DNA of 64,000 nucleotides from Nocardiopsis sp. TSRI0078. Lineage in GTDB: Bacteria; Actinomycetota; Actinomycetes; Streptosporangiales; Streptosporangiaceae. Below, piece by piece: positions 18,259 to 26,447 of this stretch. How positions within the stretch are numbered: position 1 is the first letter of the stretch; each line of letters starts with the position of its first letter. The notes beneath the pieces were generated by a model, which was not told the origin of the DNA, did not search any database, and worked only from the letters and a program-made list of their open reading frames with translations. The DNA lies in assembly GCF_001905145.1 (NCBI RefSeq), contig NZ_LWLB01000023.1:310001-374000 (forward strand). The letters are read 5' to 3'. A program made the translations under genes and the position numbers.

Positions 18259-19367
18259 ACGACTCCGACCAGGCGGCGGCCCGCGGCCCCGTCCCGACCG
18301 GCGTGCCGCCCTCCGGGGGGCCGGAGGGCGCAGCCGTGCCGGAGGTGCCCGCCGAACACGGCGGGGGAGGCAGTGGGAGGGCCTGGGACCGAAGGGCCTC
18401 CGTTGAGGGCGGTGGAGGAAGACGAAGTGGGAAGGGCTGGGACCGAAGGGCCTCCGTTGAGGGCGGTGGAGGGCGACGGGAAGCAGGAACCGCGCCGGAG
18501 GCGTCCGTCGAGGGCGGTGGAGGGCGACGGGCGGGAGGGCTGCGCGCCGACCGCGTCAGCCGACTCGTCGGCGGCCGGCTCGTCGTCGACGGCGTGACCG
18601 TGGCCCCGCGCCCCGGCGAGACCGTCGGCCTGCTCGGCCCCAACGGCTCCGGGAAGTCCACACTGCTGAGGCTGCTCGCCGGCGTCCTCGCGCCGTCCGC
18701 GGGCGTGGTCACCCTGGACGACCGACCGCTGGCCCGGACCGGGCGCCGCGCCGCGGCACGGCGCATCGCCGCCGTCCAGCAGAACGCGCACACCCAGACC
18801 GAGCTGACGGTCCGCGACGTCGTGGCTCTGGGGCGCGTCCCGCACCGCCGCCCCTGGTCGGTCATGTCCGCCTCCGACCTGCGCGCCGTGGCGGCGGCCC
18901 TGGAACGCACCGGCCTCACCGACCGGGCCGGGCAGTCCTGGCACACGCTGTCCGGCGGCGAGCGCCAGCGCGCCCAGATCGCCCGCGCCCTCACCCAGGA
19001 GCCGAGCGAGCTCCTGCTCGACGAGCCGACCAACCACCTCGACATCCAGTACCAGCTCGACCTGCTGGAGCTGGTCGCGGACCTGCCGGTCACCACCGTG
19101 ATCGCCCTGCACGACCTCAACCTGGCCGCGATGTACTGCGACCGCCTGCTCGTGCTCCGGGAGGGCCGTGCCGTCGCCGAGGGCACGCCCTCCCAGGTGC
19201 TGGTCCCGTCCCTCATCGAGGAGGTCTACGGGGTCCGGGCCGAGGTCACCCCCGGTCCGGGGCACCCGGTGATCCGCTTCCTGCGACGCGGCGCCGAGCC
19301 GCCGTCCCGGTTCGCCGGGCCGGCCCCGGACCGCCCCGCCGGAAGGGAGGCGGAAGCGGCGGGCTAA
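18255..19367 (+). CDS. btuD: Cobalamin ABC transporter ATPase with repeat-bearing N-terminal extension
   Basis: A 370-residue ATPase. Walker A GLLGPNGSGKST is near residue 127, followed by signature LSGGERQRAQIARAL, Walker B ELLLDEPTNHLD and the switch His in VIALHDLN. Usual BtuD/FecE proteins begin a few residues before the first beta strand; this one carries about 95 extra residues. Residues 40-57 and 58-75 are an 18-residue tandem repeat (SGRAWDRRASVEGGGGRR and SGKGWDRRASVEGGGGRR), and a third degenerate copy ends ASVEGGGGRRAGGL. The extension looks disordered and derives from the dispersed repeat described separately. The GTGA overlap with btuC fixes the start at 18255. Confidence 0.9.
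   Translation: MNDSDQAAARGPVPTGVPPSGGPEGAAVPEVPAEHGGGGSGRAWDRRASVEGGGGRRSGKGWDRRASVEGGGGRREAGTAPEASVEGGGGRRAGGLRADRVSRLVGGRLVVDGVTVAPRPGETVGLLGPNGSGKSTLLRLLAGVLAPSAGVVTLDDRPLARTGRRAAARRIAAVQQNAHTQTELTVRDVVALGRVPHRRPWSVMSASDLRAVAAALERTGLTDRAGQSWHTLSGGERQRAQIARALTQEPSELLLDEPTNHLDIQYQLDLLELVADLPVTTVIALHDLNLAAMYCDRLLVLREGRAVAEGTPSQVLVPSLIEEVYGVRAEVTPGPGHPVIRFLRRGAEPPSRFAGPAPDRPAGREAEAAG
18372..18545 (+). repeat. Three short copies of the cob-locus repeat, two as a 54-bp tandem
   Basis: Bases 18372-18425 and 18426-18479 are a 54-bp tandem repeat (two mismatches in the first 47 positions). A diverged third copy spans about 18481-18545, with the shared core CGTCCGTCGAGGGCGGTGG. The unit length is a multiple of three, so the btuD frame is kept. 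Compared with the copies at 23838, 25411 and 37478, these lack a middle section of about 37 bp. Confidence 0.8.
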
Positions 19368-19371
19368 GGTG

Positions 19372-19485
19372 TGGATTCTTCGCTCGTGGCGCAGGAACCC
19401 GGTGCGAGTCCGGGGCGGTTCCGCCACTGTGAGACCCCCGTCACGGGGGTCCAGCCAGACACTGGCCGCGAGCGGTCCGACCGCC
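19372..19485 (+). ncRNA. Cobalamin riboswitch upstream of cobN
   Basis: A compact cobalamin riboswitch: GGAACCCGGTGCGAGTCCGG (from 19394), then GCGGTTCCGCCACTGTGA, a GACCCCCGTCACGGGGGTC hairpin and AGCCAGACACTGGCC. It ends about 35 nt before the cobN start with the ribosome binding site GGGAGG in between, so control of translation initiation is likely. Boundaries are approximate. Confidence 0.93.
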
Positions 19486-19519
19486 GATGGGGCGAGAACC
19501 CCGAGGGAGGAATCCGGCC

Positions 19520-22500
19520 ATGACGGCACGGATCGCACTGCTGTCCACGTCCGACACCGACCTGCTCTCCGCGCGGGCCAGCGGCTCCGCGTACGCGTGG
19601 GCGAACCCGTCCCGCGCCTCCGACGCGGAGCTCACCGGCGCGGTCGGGGGCGCCGACCTCGTGGTGGTGCGGCTGCTCGGCTCCCCGCACGACCTGTGGC
19701 CCGGCCTCGCCGCCGTCCGGGAGCGGGGCACACCGCTGGTCGTCCTCGGCGGCGAGCAGCAGCCCAGCGCCGAGCTGATGGAGCACTCCACCGTCCCGGT
19801 CGGCGTGGCGACCGACGCCCACCGCTATCTCGCGGAGGGCGGACCCGCCAACCTCGGGCGCCTGCACGCCTTCCTGTCGGACACCGTGCTGCTGACCGGC
19901 GAGGGCTTCGACCCGCCGGCGCCCGTCCCGCCGTGGGGCCTCGCCGCCCGTGACGTGCCCCAGAGCACGACACTCCCGCGGGTGGGCATCCTCTACTACC
20001 GCGCCCACGAGGCCAGCGGCAACACCGCGTTCGCGCACGCCCTGGCCGACGCCGTCGACGCGACCGGGCAGGCCGTGGGCGTCCCCGTGTTCGCCGGGTC
20101 GCTGCGCTCCGCGCCCGACGAGCTGTTCGAGGCTCTCGGCGGCTTCGACGCGCTGGTGGTCACCGTCCTCGCGGCGGGCGGCAGCGTGCCCGCGTCCGCG
20201 AGCGCCGGCGGGGACGACGAGGCGTGGGACGTGGAACGGATGGCGGCCCTGGACGTCCCCGTCCTGCAGGGCCTGTGCCTGACCAGCTCCCGCGCCGAGT
20301 GGGAGGCCTCCGACGACGGCGTCACCCCGCTCGACTCGGCGAGCCAGATCGCCATCCCCGAGTTCGACGGCCGGATCATCACCGTGCCGTTCTCCTTCAA
20401 GGAGATCGACCACGACGGGCTGCCCCGCTACGTCGCCGACCCGGAGCGCTGCGCGCGCCTGGCCGGGATCGCGGTCGCCCACGCCCGGCTGCCGCACGTG
20501 CCCCCCGCCGAGAAGCGGCTCGCGGTCGTGCTGTCCGCCTACCCGACCAAGCACTCCCGCATCGGCAACGCCGTCGGGCTCGACACGCCCCGCTCACTGG
20601 TCCGCCTGCTGCGCCGGCTGCGCGCCGAGGGCTACGACCTGGGCGAGCCCGGCGACCTCCCCGGCCTGGACCTGCCCGACGACACCGAGGCCGGCGACGC
20701 GCTGATGCACGCCCTGATCGCGGCGGGCGGCCAGGACGAGGACTGGCTGACCTCCGTCCAGCTCACCGACGCCCAGGTGCGGATCACGCCCGAGGAGTAC
20801 GCCGCCTGGACCGAGGGCCTGCCCGCCTCCCTGAAGGAGGCGATGGCCGAGGCGTGGGGGCCCGCGCCCGGCCGCCTGTACGTGAACGACGCGGGCGAGC
20901 TCGTCCTCGCCGCGCTGCGCGCCGGCAACGTCGTCGTCCTGGTCCAGCCGCCCCGGGGCTTCGGTGAGAACCCGATCGCCATCTACCACGACCCCGACCT
21001 GCCCCCGAGCCACCACTACCTGGCCGCCTACCGCTGGCTGGAACACGGTTTCGGCGCCCACGCCGTCGTCCACCTCGGCAAGCACGGCTCGCTGGAGTGG
21101 CTGCCCGGCAAGAACGCCGCGCCGTCCGCCGCCTGCGGTCCCGACGCGGTGCTCGGCGACCTGCCCTTGGTCTACCCGTTCCTGGTCAACGACCCGGGCG
21201 AGGGCGCCCAGGCCAAGCGGCGCGCCCATGCCACGGTCGTCGACCACCTCATCCCGCCGATGGCCCGAGCGGAGACCTACGGCGACATCGCGCGCCTGGA
21301 GCAGCTGCTCGACGAGCACGCGAACATCGCGGCCATGGACCCGGCCAAGCTGCCCGCCGTCCGGGGCGAGATCTGGTCCCTGATGCGCGCGGCGGAGCTG
21401 CACCGCGACCTCGGCCTGGAGGAGCGGCCGGATGACGAGGAGTTCGACGACTTCCTGCTCCACGTCGACGGCTGGCTGTGCGAGATCAAGGACGCGCAGA
21501 TCCGCGACGGCCTGCACGTGCTCGGCGAGGCGCCGGCGGGCGAGGCCCGGGTGAACCTGGTCCTGGCCGTCCTGCGCGCCGCCCAGGTGTGGGGAGGGGT
21601 CGGTGCGGCGGTGCCCGGCCTGCGGTCCGCCCTCGGCCTGAAGGAGGACGCCCCGACCGGCGAGGTCGACGAGGCGGAGGCGAGCGCCCGCGGCCTCGTC
21701 GAGCGGATGGAGGCGGCGGGCTGGGACCCGGCCGCCGCGGCCGGCCTGCACGAGGACCCCGAGGTGTGCCGCGTCCTGGAGTTCGCCGCCACGCAGGTGG
21801 TGCCCCGTCTGTCCAGTACCACCGACGAGCTCGACCACGTCGTCCACGCCCTGGCGGGCGGCTTCGTCCCGGCGGGCCCGTCCGGCTCCCCGCTGCGCGG
21901 CCTGGTCAACGTGCTGCCGACCGGCCGCAACTTCTACACCGTCGACCCCCGCGCCGTCCCCTCCCGGCTCGCCTGGCAGACCGGGCAGGCCATGGCCGAC
22001 TCCCTGCTGCGCCGCCACCTGGAGGAGACCGGGACCTACCCGGAGTCGGTGGGCCTGTCGGTGTGGGGCACCTCCGCCATGCGCACGTCCGGCGACGACA
22101 TCGCCGAGGTGCTGGCGCTCCTGGGCGTGCGCCCGGAGTGGGACGAGGCCTCCCGCCGGGTCCGCCGGCTCGACGTGGTGCCGCTGGAGGAGCTGGGCCG
22201 CCCGCGCGTGGACGTCACGGTGCGCATCTCCGGCTTCTTCCGCGACGCGTTCCCCCACGTGGTCGCCATGCTGGACGACGCCGTGAACCTGGTCGCCGAC
22301 CTCGACGAGCCGGAGGAGCGCAACTTCGTCCGCGCCCACGCCCGCGCCGACCTGGAGGCGCACGGCGACCGGCGCCGCGCCACCACCCGGATCTTCGGCT
22401 CCGCGCCCGGCTCGTACGGCGCCGGCATCCTCCAGCTCGTGGAGTCCGGCAACTGGCGCGACGACAGCGACCTCGCCGAGGTCTACACGGCCTGGGGCGG

Positions 22501-23110
22501 TTTCGCCTACGGGCGCGGCCTCGACGGCGTCCCGGCCGCCGACGACATGCGCGCCAACTACCGCCGGATCAGGGTCGCGGCGAAGAACGTCGACAGCGCC
22601 GAGCACGACATCGCCGACTCCGACGACTACTTCCAGTACCACGGCGGCATGATCGCCACCGTCCGCGCCCTCACCGGCGCCGAGCCCAAGGCCTACGTCG
22701 GCGACTCCACCGCGCCCGACGCGGTACGCACGCGCACCCTCTCCGAGGAGACCGCCCGCGTGTTCCGGGCCCGGGTGGTCAACCCGCGCTGGATCTCGGC
22801 CATGCGGCGCCACGGCTACAAGGGCGCCTTCGAACTGGCCGCCACCGTCGACTACCTCTTCGGCTTCGACGCCACGGCCGGCGTCGTCCACGACTGGATG
22901 TACGAGAGACTCGCGGCCGAGTACGTGCTCGACTCCGAGACCCAGGAGTTCCTGCGCCGCTCCAACCCGTGGGCGCTGCACGGCATCGTCGAGCGGCTGC
23001 ACGAGGCCGCCCGGCGCGGGCTGTGGGCCGAGCCGGACCCGGCGACGCTGGAGGCCCTCCAGGAGACCTACCTGGAGGTCGAGGGCGACCTGGAGGACCG
23101 GTCCCAGTGA
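19520..23110 (+). CDS. cobN: Cobaltochelatase large subunit CobN
   Basis: A 1196-residue CobN/ChlH-family protein, full length for the family. It begins [19 protein letters not shown] (ATG 19520, GGGAGG nine bases upstream) and contains the family blocks [17 protein letters not shown] and [20 protein letters not shown] and a [15 protein letters not shown] region. It binds hydrogenobyrinic acid a,c-diamide and inserts cobalt with an AAA+/VWA partner, here probably the chelatase at 29524-31647. It is the first gene of a riboswitch-controlled operon and overlaps cobF by GTGA. Confidence 0.95.
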   Translation: MTARIALLSTSDTDLLSARASGSAYAWANPSRASDAELTGAVGGADLVVVRLLGSPHDLWPGLAAVRERGTPLVVLGGEQQPSAELMEHSTVPVGVATDAHRYLAEGGPANLGRLHAFLSDTVLLTGEGFDPPAPVPPWGLAARDVPQSTTLPRVGILYYRAHEASGNTAFAHALADAVDATGQAVGVPVFAGSLRSAPDELFEALGGFDALVVTVLAAGGSVPASASAGGDDEAWDVERMAALDVPVLQGLCLTSSRAEWEASDDGVTPLDSASQIAIPEFDGRIITVPFSFKEIDHDGLPRYVADPERCARLAGIAVAHARLPHVPPAEKRLAVVLSAYPTKHSRIGNAVGLDTPRSLVRLLRRLRAEGYDLGEPGDLPGLDLPDDTEAGDALMHALIAAGGQDEDWLTSVQLTDAQVRITPEEYAAWTEGLPASLKEAMAEAWGPAPGRLYVNDAGELVLAALRAGNVVVLVQPPRGFGENPIAIYHDPDLPPSHHYLAAYRWLEHGFGAHAVVHLGKHGSLEWLPGKNAAPSAACGPDAVLGDLPLVYPFLVNDPGEGAQAKRRAHATVVDHLIPPMARAETYGDIARLEQLLDEHANIAAMDPAKLPAVRGEIWSLMRAAELHRDLGLEERPDDEEFDDFLLHVDGWLCEIKDAQIRDGLHVLGEAPAGEARVNLVLAVLRAAQVWGGVGAAVPGLRSALGLKEDAPTGEVDEAEASARGLVERMEAAGWDPAAAAGLHEDPEVCRVLEFAATQVVPRLSSTTDELDHVVHALAGGFVPAGPSGSPLRGLVNVLPTGRNFYTVDPRAVPSRLAWQTGQAMADSLLRRHLEETGTYPESVGLSVWGTSAMRTSGDDIAEVLALLGVRPEWDEASRRVRRLDVVPLEELGRPRVDVTVRISGFFRDAFPHVVAMLDDAVNLVADLDEPEERNFVRAHARADLEAHGDRRRATTRIFGSAPGSYGAGILQLVESGNWRDDSDLAEVYTAWGGFAYGRGLDGVPAADDMRANYRRIRVAAKNVDSAEHDIADSDDYFQYHGGMIATVRALTGAEPKAYVGDSTAPDAVRTRTLSEETARVFRARVVNPRWISAMRRHGYKGAFELAATVDYLFGFDATAGVVHDWMYERLAAEYVLDSETQEFLRRSNPWALHGIVERLHEAARRGLWAEPDPATLEALQETYLEVEGDLEDRSQ

Positions 23111-23832
23111 GAGTGCGGATCCTCGGCATCGGCATGGGGCCGCGGCACCTGACCCGGGAGGTCGCCGACGCGCTGCGGGGCTGCGACTACGCGGTGGCCG
23201 CCCGCAAACGCGAGGACGACGGGCTGCTCGCCCTGCGCCGGGCCGTCTGCGACGCGCACGGCGTCCCCCTGGTCGCCGTGCCCGACCCGGAGCGCGACCG
23301 CGACGATCCCGCGGACTACGCGGCCGCGGTCGCCGCCTGGCACGAGGCCCGGGTCCGCGCCTACGAGCGGGTGCTCGGCGAGCGCGGCGGCACCGCGGCG
23401 TTCCTGGTCTGGGGGGACCCGGCCCTGTACGACTCCACCCTGCGGATCGTGGAGCGGATCGCCGCGCGGGGGGTCGTTCCGGTGGAACACGACGTGCTCC
23501 CCGGTGTCAGCGCCCCGCAGCTGCTCGCCGCGCGGCACCGGATCGTGCTGCACGAGGTGGGCCGCCCGGTGCACGTCACGCCGGCGCGCAGGCTGCGCGA
23601 GGCCGTGGCCGCCGGGCAGGACAACATCGTCGTCATGCTCGGCGGGCAGCCGGAGTTCACGGGTCTGGAGCACTGGTCGGTCTGGTGGGGGGCCAACCTG
23701 GGCACCGACACGGAGGAGCTGGTCGCCGGACGGGTCGGTCAGGTGCTGCTCGAGATCGCCGCGCGCCGGAGGAGGGCCAGGGCCCAGGCGGGCTGGGTGA
23801 TGGACGTCGCACTGCTGAGGAGGCCGGCGTGA
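23107..23832 (+). CDS. cobF: Precorrin-6A synthase (deacetylating)
   Basis: A 241-residue SAM methyltransferase of the corrin type. [20 protein letters not shown] is the N-terminal glycine loop, [16 protein letters not shown] the GDP motif, and [16 protein letters not shown] the GVS block. CobF methylates C1 of precorrin-5 with loss of the acetyl group as acetate and is a marker of the aerobic pathway. The start at GTG 23107 overlaps the cobN stop, and its own stop overlaps the cobQ start. Confidence 0.92.
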   Translation: MRVRILGIGMGPRHLTREVADALRGCDYAVAARKREDDGLLALRRAVCDAHGVPLVAVPDPERDRDDPADYAAAVAAWHEARVRAYERVLGERGGTAAFLVWGDPALYDSTLRIVERIAARGVVPVEHDVLPGVSAPQLLAARHRIVLHEVGRPVHVTPARRLREAVAAGQDNIVVMLGGQPEFTGLEHWSVWWGANLGTDTEELVAGRVGQVLLEIAARRRRARAQAGWVMDVALLRRPA

Positions 23833-26222
23833 GTAGGAAGGACCGCGGCCGGAGGCCGTCCGTTGAGGGTGGTGGCCCACGTGCCGCGCGTAGCGCCCCC
23901 ATGGGCGATGGCGGGCGACGGGTGGGAGGGCTGCTGGTCGCCGGAACCACCTCCGACGCCGGCAAGAGCGTCGTCACCACCGGTCTGTGCCGGGCCTTCG
24001 CACGCCGCGGCGTGCGGGTCGCGCCGTACAAGGCGCAGAACATGTCCAACAACTCCATGGTCTGCCACGGCCCCGACGGCCGCCCGGCGGAGATCGGGCG
24101 GGCCCAGTGGGTGCAGGCGCTGGCCGCCCGCGCCACGCCGGAGCCCGCCATGAACCCCGTGCTCCTCAAGCCGGGCGGCGACCGGCGCAGCCACGCCGTG
24201 CTGCTGGGGCACCCCGCCGGGGACGTGTCCTCGTCGGACTGGGAGGCGGGCCGCCGCCATCTGGCCGAGGCGGCGCACGCCGCCTTCGACGACCTGTCCG
24301 CCCGCTACGACGTGGTCGTCGCCGAGGGGGCGGGCAGCCCCGCCGAGACCAACCTGCGGGCGGGCGACTACGTGAACATGGGCCTGGCCAGGCACGCGGA
24401 CCTGCCCGTGGTGGTCGTCGGCGACATCGACCGGGGCGGCGTCTTCGCCGCGCTGTACGGCACGGTGGGCCTGCTCGAACCCGCCGACCAGGCGCTGATG
24501 GCGGGCTTCGTGGTCAACAAGTTCCGCGGGGACGCCGGACTGCTCCGGCCCGGGCTGGAGGACCTCGAACGCCTCACCGGCCGCCGGGTGTACGGCGTCC
24601 TGCCGTGGGACCCGGGACTGTGGCTGGACTCGGAGGACGCCCTGGACCTGGAGGGCCGCCGGGCGGACGAGGGCGGCGGGCCGCCGCCAGGAGGGGTCCG
24701 GCGGGTGGCCGTGGTGCGCCTGCCCCGGATCAGCAACTTCACCGACGTGGACGCCCTCGGCCTGGAGCCCGGCCTCGACGTCGTCTTCGCCTCCGGGCCG
24801 CGCGACCTCGCCGACGCCGACCTGGTCGTCCTCCCCGGCACCCGGTCCACCCTCGCCGACCTGGCCTGGCTGCGCTCCCGCGGGCTCGACCGGGCGATCG
24901 TCGAGCACGTCCGCCGCGGCAGGCCGCTGCTCGGCGTCTGCGGCGGGTTCCAGATGCTCGGCGGGAGCGTCACCGACCCGGACGGCGTCGAGGCCGGGCC
25001 CGGTGCGTGCGCGGACGGCCTCGGGCTGCTCGACGTACGGACCGAGTTCACCGCCGAGAAGACCCTTCGCCTGCCGTCCGGGAAGGCGCTCGGCGCGCCC
25101 GCGCACGGCTACGAGATCCACCACGGCCGGATCACGGCCGGCGGCGGCGCGGAGGAGTTCCTGGGCGGAGCGCGTTCGGGGAACGTCTTCGGCACCATGT
25201 GGCACGGCAGCCTGGAGGGCGACGCCTTCCGCACCGCCTTCCTCGCCGAGGCGCTCGGCCACGAGCCGTCCGGCGTGCGCTTCGCCGACGCCCGGGAGCG
25301 GCGCCTGGACCTGCTCGCCGACCTCGTGGAGCGGCACCTCGACGTCGACGCGCTGCTCGCCCTCGCCCGCGAGGGAGCCCCGGCGGGTCTGCCCGCGCTG
25401 GCTCCTGGAGGCTCGCCCGTCGCCCACCATCGCCCGGGTGGGCGCTCCGCGCCGGAAACGGGCCACCACCCCCGACCGAGGCCTCCGGCCCAGTCTCCTC
25501 CGGTGAGGCTGCTGCTTCTGGGCGGCACGTCCGAGGCCCGTGAACTGGCGGCCCTGCTGGTCGAGGCGGGCGTCGACGTGACCACGTCGCTGGCCGGGCG
25601 GGTGGCCCGGCCCCGCCTGCCCGTGGGCAGGGTGCGGATCGGCGGCTTCGGAGGGGTGCCCGGGCTGCGCGCGGCGCTCACCGCCTACGACGCGGTGGTG
25701 GACGCCACCCACCCCTTCGCGCTCGGCATGACCGCCAACGCGGCCGCCGCCTGCACCGACCTCCCCCTGCTGCGACTGGAACGGCCCGGCTGGGACCCCG
25801 ACCCGGCCTGGCACTACGCCGACACCCACGAGGCGGCGGCGGAGCTGGCGGCCGGGCTCGGCGGGCGGCCGTTCGTGACGGTCGGCCGCCAGGAGCTGGC
25901 CCGCCTCGTGCCCGCCCTGGGCGGGCGCGCGGTCCTGGCCCGGGTGGTGGACCCTCCCGAACTCGCACTGCCCGCGGACTGGCGTCTGGTGACCAGCCGG
26001 GGGCCGTACACCCTCGACGGTGAACTGGACCTGATGGACGGACACCGCGCGGACGTCCTGGTCACCAAGGACTCCGGCGGCACCTACACCTGGCCGAAGA
26101 TGGAGGCCGCGCGGCTGCTCGGTGTCCCGGTCGTGGTGGTGCGGCGTCCGCCGGGCCCGCCCGGCGTGCCCACCGTCCACGACGTGGCGGCCGCGTTCGA
26201 CTGGGTGAGCGCCCTGGGGTGA
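23829..26222 (+). CDS. cobQ-cobK: CobQ::CobK fusion: cobyric acid synthase plus precorrin-6A reductase
   Basis: One 797-residue reading frame. Residues 1-33 derive from a repeat copy (RRPSVEGGG, then GDGGRRV). CobQ spans about 34-535: the nucleotide motif [30 protein letters not shown], glutaminase Cys in [13 protein letters not shown] and His in MWHGSLEGD. It amidates adenosyl-cobyrinic acid a,c-diamide. Residues about 536-558 are a basic/Pro linker derived from an inverted repeat copy. CobK is 559-797, beginning [16 protein letters not shown], with [14 protein letters not shown] and the ending [10 protein letters not shown] and WPKMEAA; it reduces precorrin-6A. No stop codon lies between the domains. 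A separate CobK made from GTG 25503 cannot be excluded. The N-terminus overlaps cobF by GTGA. Confidence 0.9.
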   Translation: MSRKDRGRRPSVEGGGPRAARSAPMGDGGRRVGGLLVAGTTSDAGKSVVTTGLCRAFARRGVRVAPYKAQNMSNNSMVCHGPDGRPAEIGRAQWVQALAARATPEPAMNPVLLKPGGDRRSHAVLLGHPAGDVSSSDWEAGRRHLAEAAHAAFDDLSARYDVVVAEGAGSPAETNLRAGDYVNMGLARHADLPVVVVGDIDRGGVFAALYGTVGLLEPADQALMAGFVVNKFRGDAGLLRPGLEDLERLTGRRVYGVLPWDPGLWLDSEDALDLEGRRADEGGGPPPGGVRRVAVVRLPRISNFTDVDALGLEPGLDVVFASGPRDLADADLVVLPGTRSTLADLAWLRSRGLDRAIVEHVRRGRPLLGVCGGFQMLGGSVTDPDGVEAGPGACADGLGLLDVRTEFTAEKTLRLPSGKALGAPAHGYEIHHGRITAGGGAEEFLGGARSGNVFGTMWHGSLEGDAFRTAFLAEALGHEPSGVRFADARERRLDLLADLVERHLDVDALLALAREGAPAGLPALAPGGSPVAHHRPGGRSAPETGHHPRPRPPAQSPPVRLLLLGGTSEARELAALLVEAGVDVTTSLAGRVARPRLPVGRVRIGGFGGVPGLRAALTAYDAVVDATHPFALGMTANAAAACTDLPLLRLERPGWDPDPAWHYADTHEAAAELAAGLGGRPFVTVGRQELARLVPALGGRAVLARVVDPPELALPADWRLVTSRGPYTLDGELDLMDGHRADVLVTKDSGGTYTWPKMEAARLLGVPVVVVRRPPGPPGVPTVHDVAAAFDWVSALG
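23838..23930 (+). repeat. Cob-locus repeat, full-length copy inside the cobQ N-terminus
   Basis: About 90 bp: GGCCGGAGGCCGTCCGTTGA at 23847-23866, then GGGTGGTGGCCC, a GCGCGTAGCGCCC segment, then GGGCGATGGCGGGCGACGGG. It aligns along nearly its whole length with the reverse complement of 25411-25490 and of about 37478-37565. It lies in frame between the cobF-overlapping GTG start and the conserved CobQ domain. Confidence 0.75.
25411..25490 (-). repeat. Cob-locus repeat, inverted copy joining cobQ to cobK
   Basis: Read on the minus strand: GGCCGGAGGCCTCGGTCGGG, then GGTGGTGGCCCG, CGCGGAGCGCCC and GGGCGATGGTGGGCGACGGG, matching the copy at 23838-23930. It occupies exactly the stretch between the last conserved CobQ residues and the first CobK residues and contains no stop in the plus frame. 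Confidence 0.75.
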
Positions 26223-26242
26223 GGTGCGAGCGGGTGTGGTGA

Positions 26243-26275
26243 GACCGTCCGCCGAGAGCTGTGGAGGGCGGGACC
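26243..26275 (+). repeat. Cob-locus repeat, short intergenic copy after cobK
   Basis: GACCGTCCGCCGAGAGCTGT followed by GGAGGGCGGGAC matches the short form of the repeat in btuD (CGTCCGTCGAGGGCGGTGG then AGGGCGACGGG) with several differences. It is the only copy seen outside a coding region. Confidence 0.5.
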
Positions 26276-26316
26276 GGGGTCGAGGGCCGTCCGGGCGCAC
26301 CCGCACCCGCGTCGAT

Positions 26317-26365
26317 CCTGCTCCTGGCGGCACTGTGGGACGCCGGCAGTGCCGCCAGGAGCAGG
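26317..26365. terminator. Bidirectional terminator between cobQK and cobBC
   Basis: A perfect 19-bp inverted repeat (26317-26335 with 26347-26365, 11-nt loop) lies between the convergent stop codons at 26222 and 26448. It is the longest perfect stem in the window. Confidence 0.85.
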
Positions 26366-26447
26366 AGCAACGGCGCAGGAAGGCTCCTGGTTCACACCCG
26401 CGACATCTCCGGTCGGCGCGCCGGCGGGGACGCCGTCGCCCGGGTGC

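Noticed and set aside
18372-18545. Tandem repeat considered as a CRISPR or VNTR-only array
   Set aside because: Units are contiguous with no spacers, lie within a coding frame and match dispersed copies elsewhere in the locus.
20594-23002. About 800-codon minus-strand frame opposite cobN
   Set aside because: Val/Gly/Gln-rich antisense shadow typical of high-GC genes; cobN on the other strand is certain.
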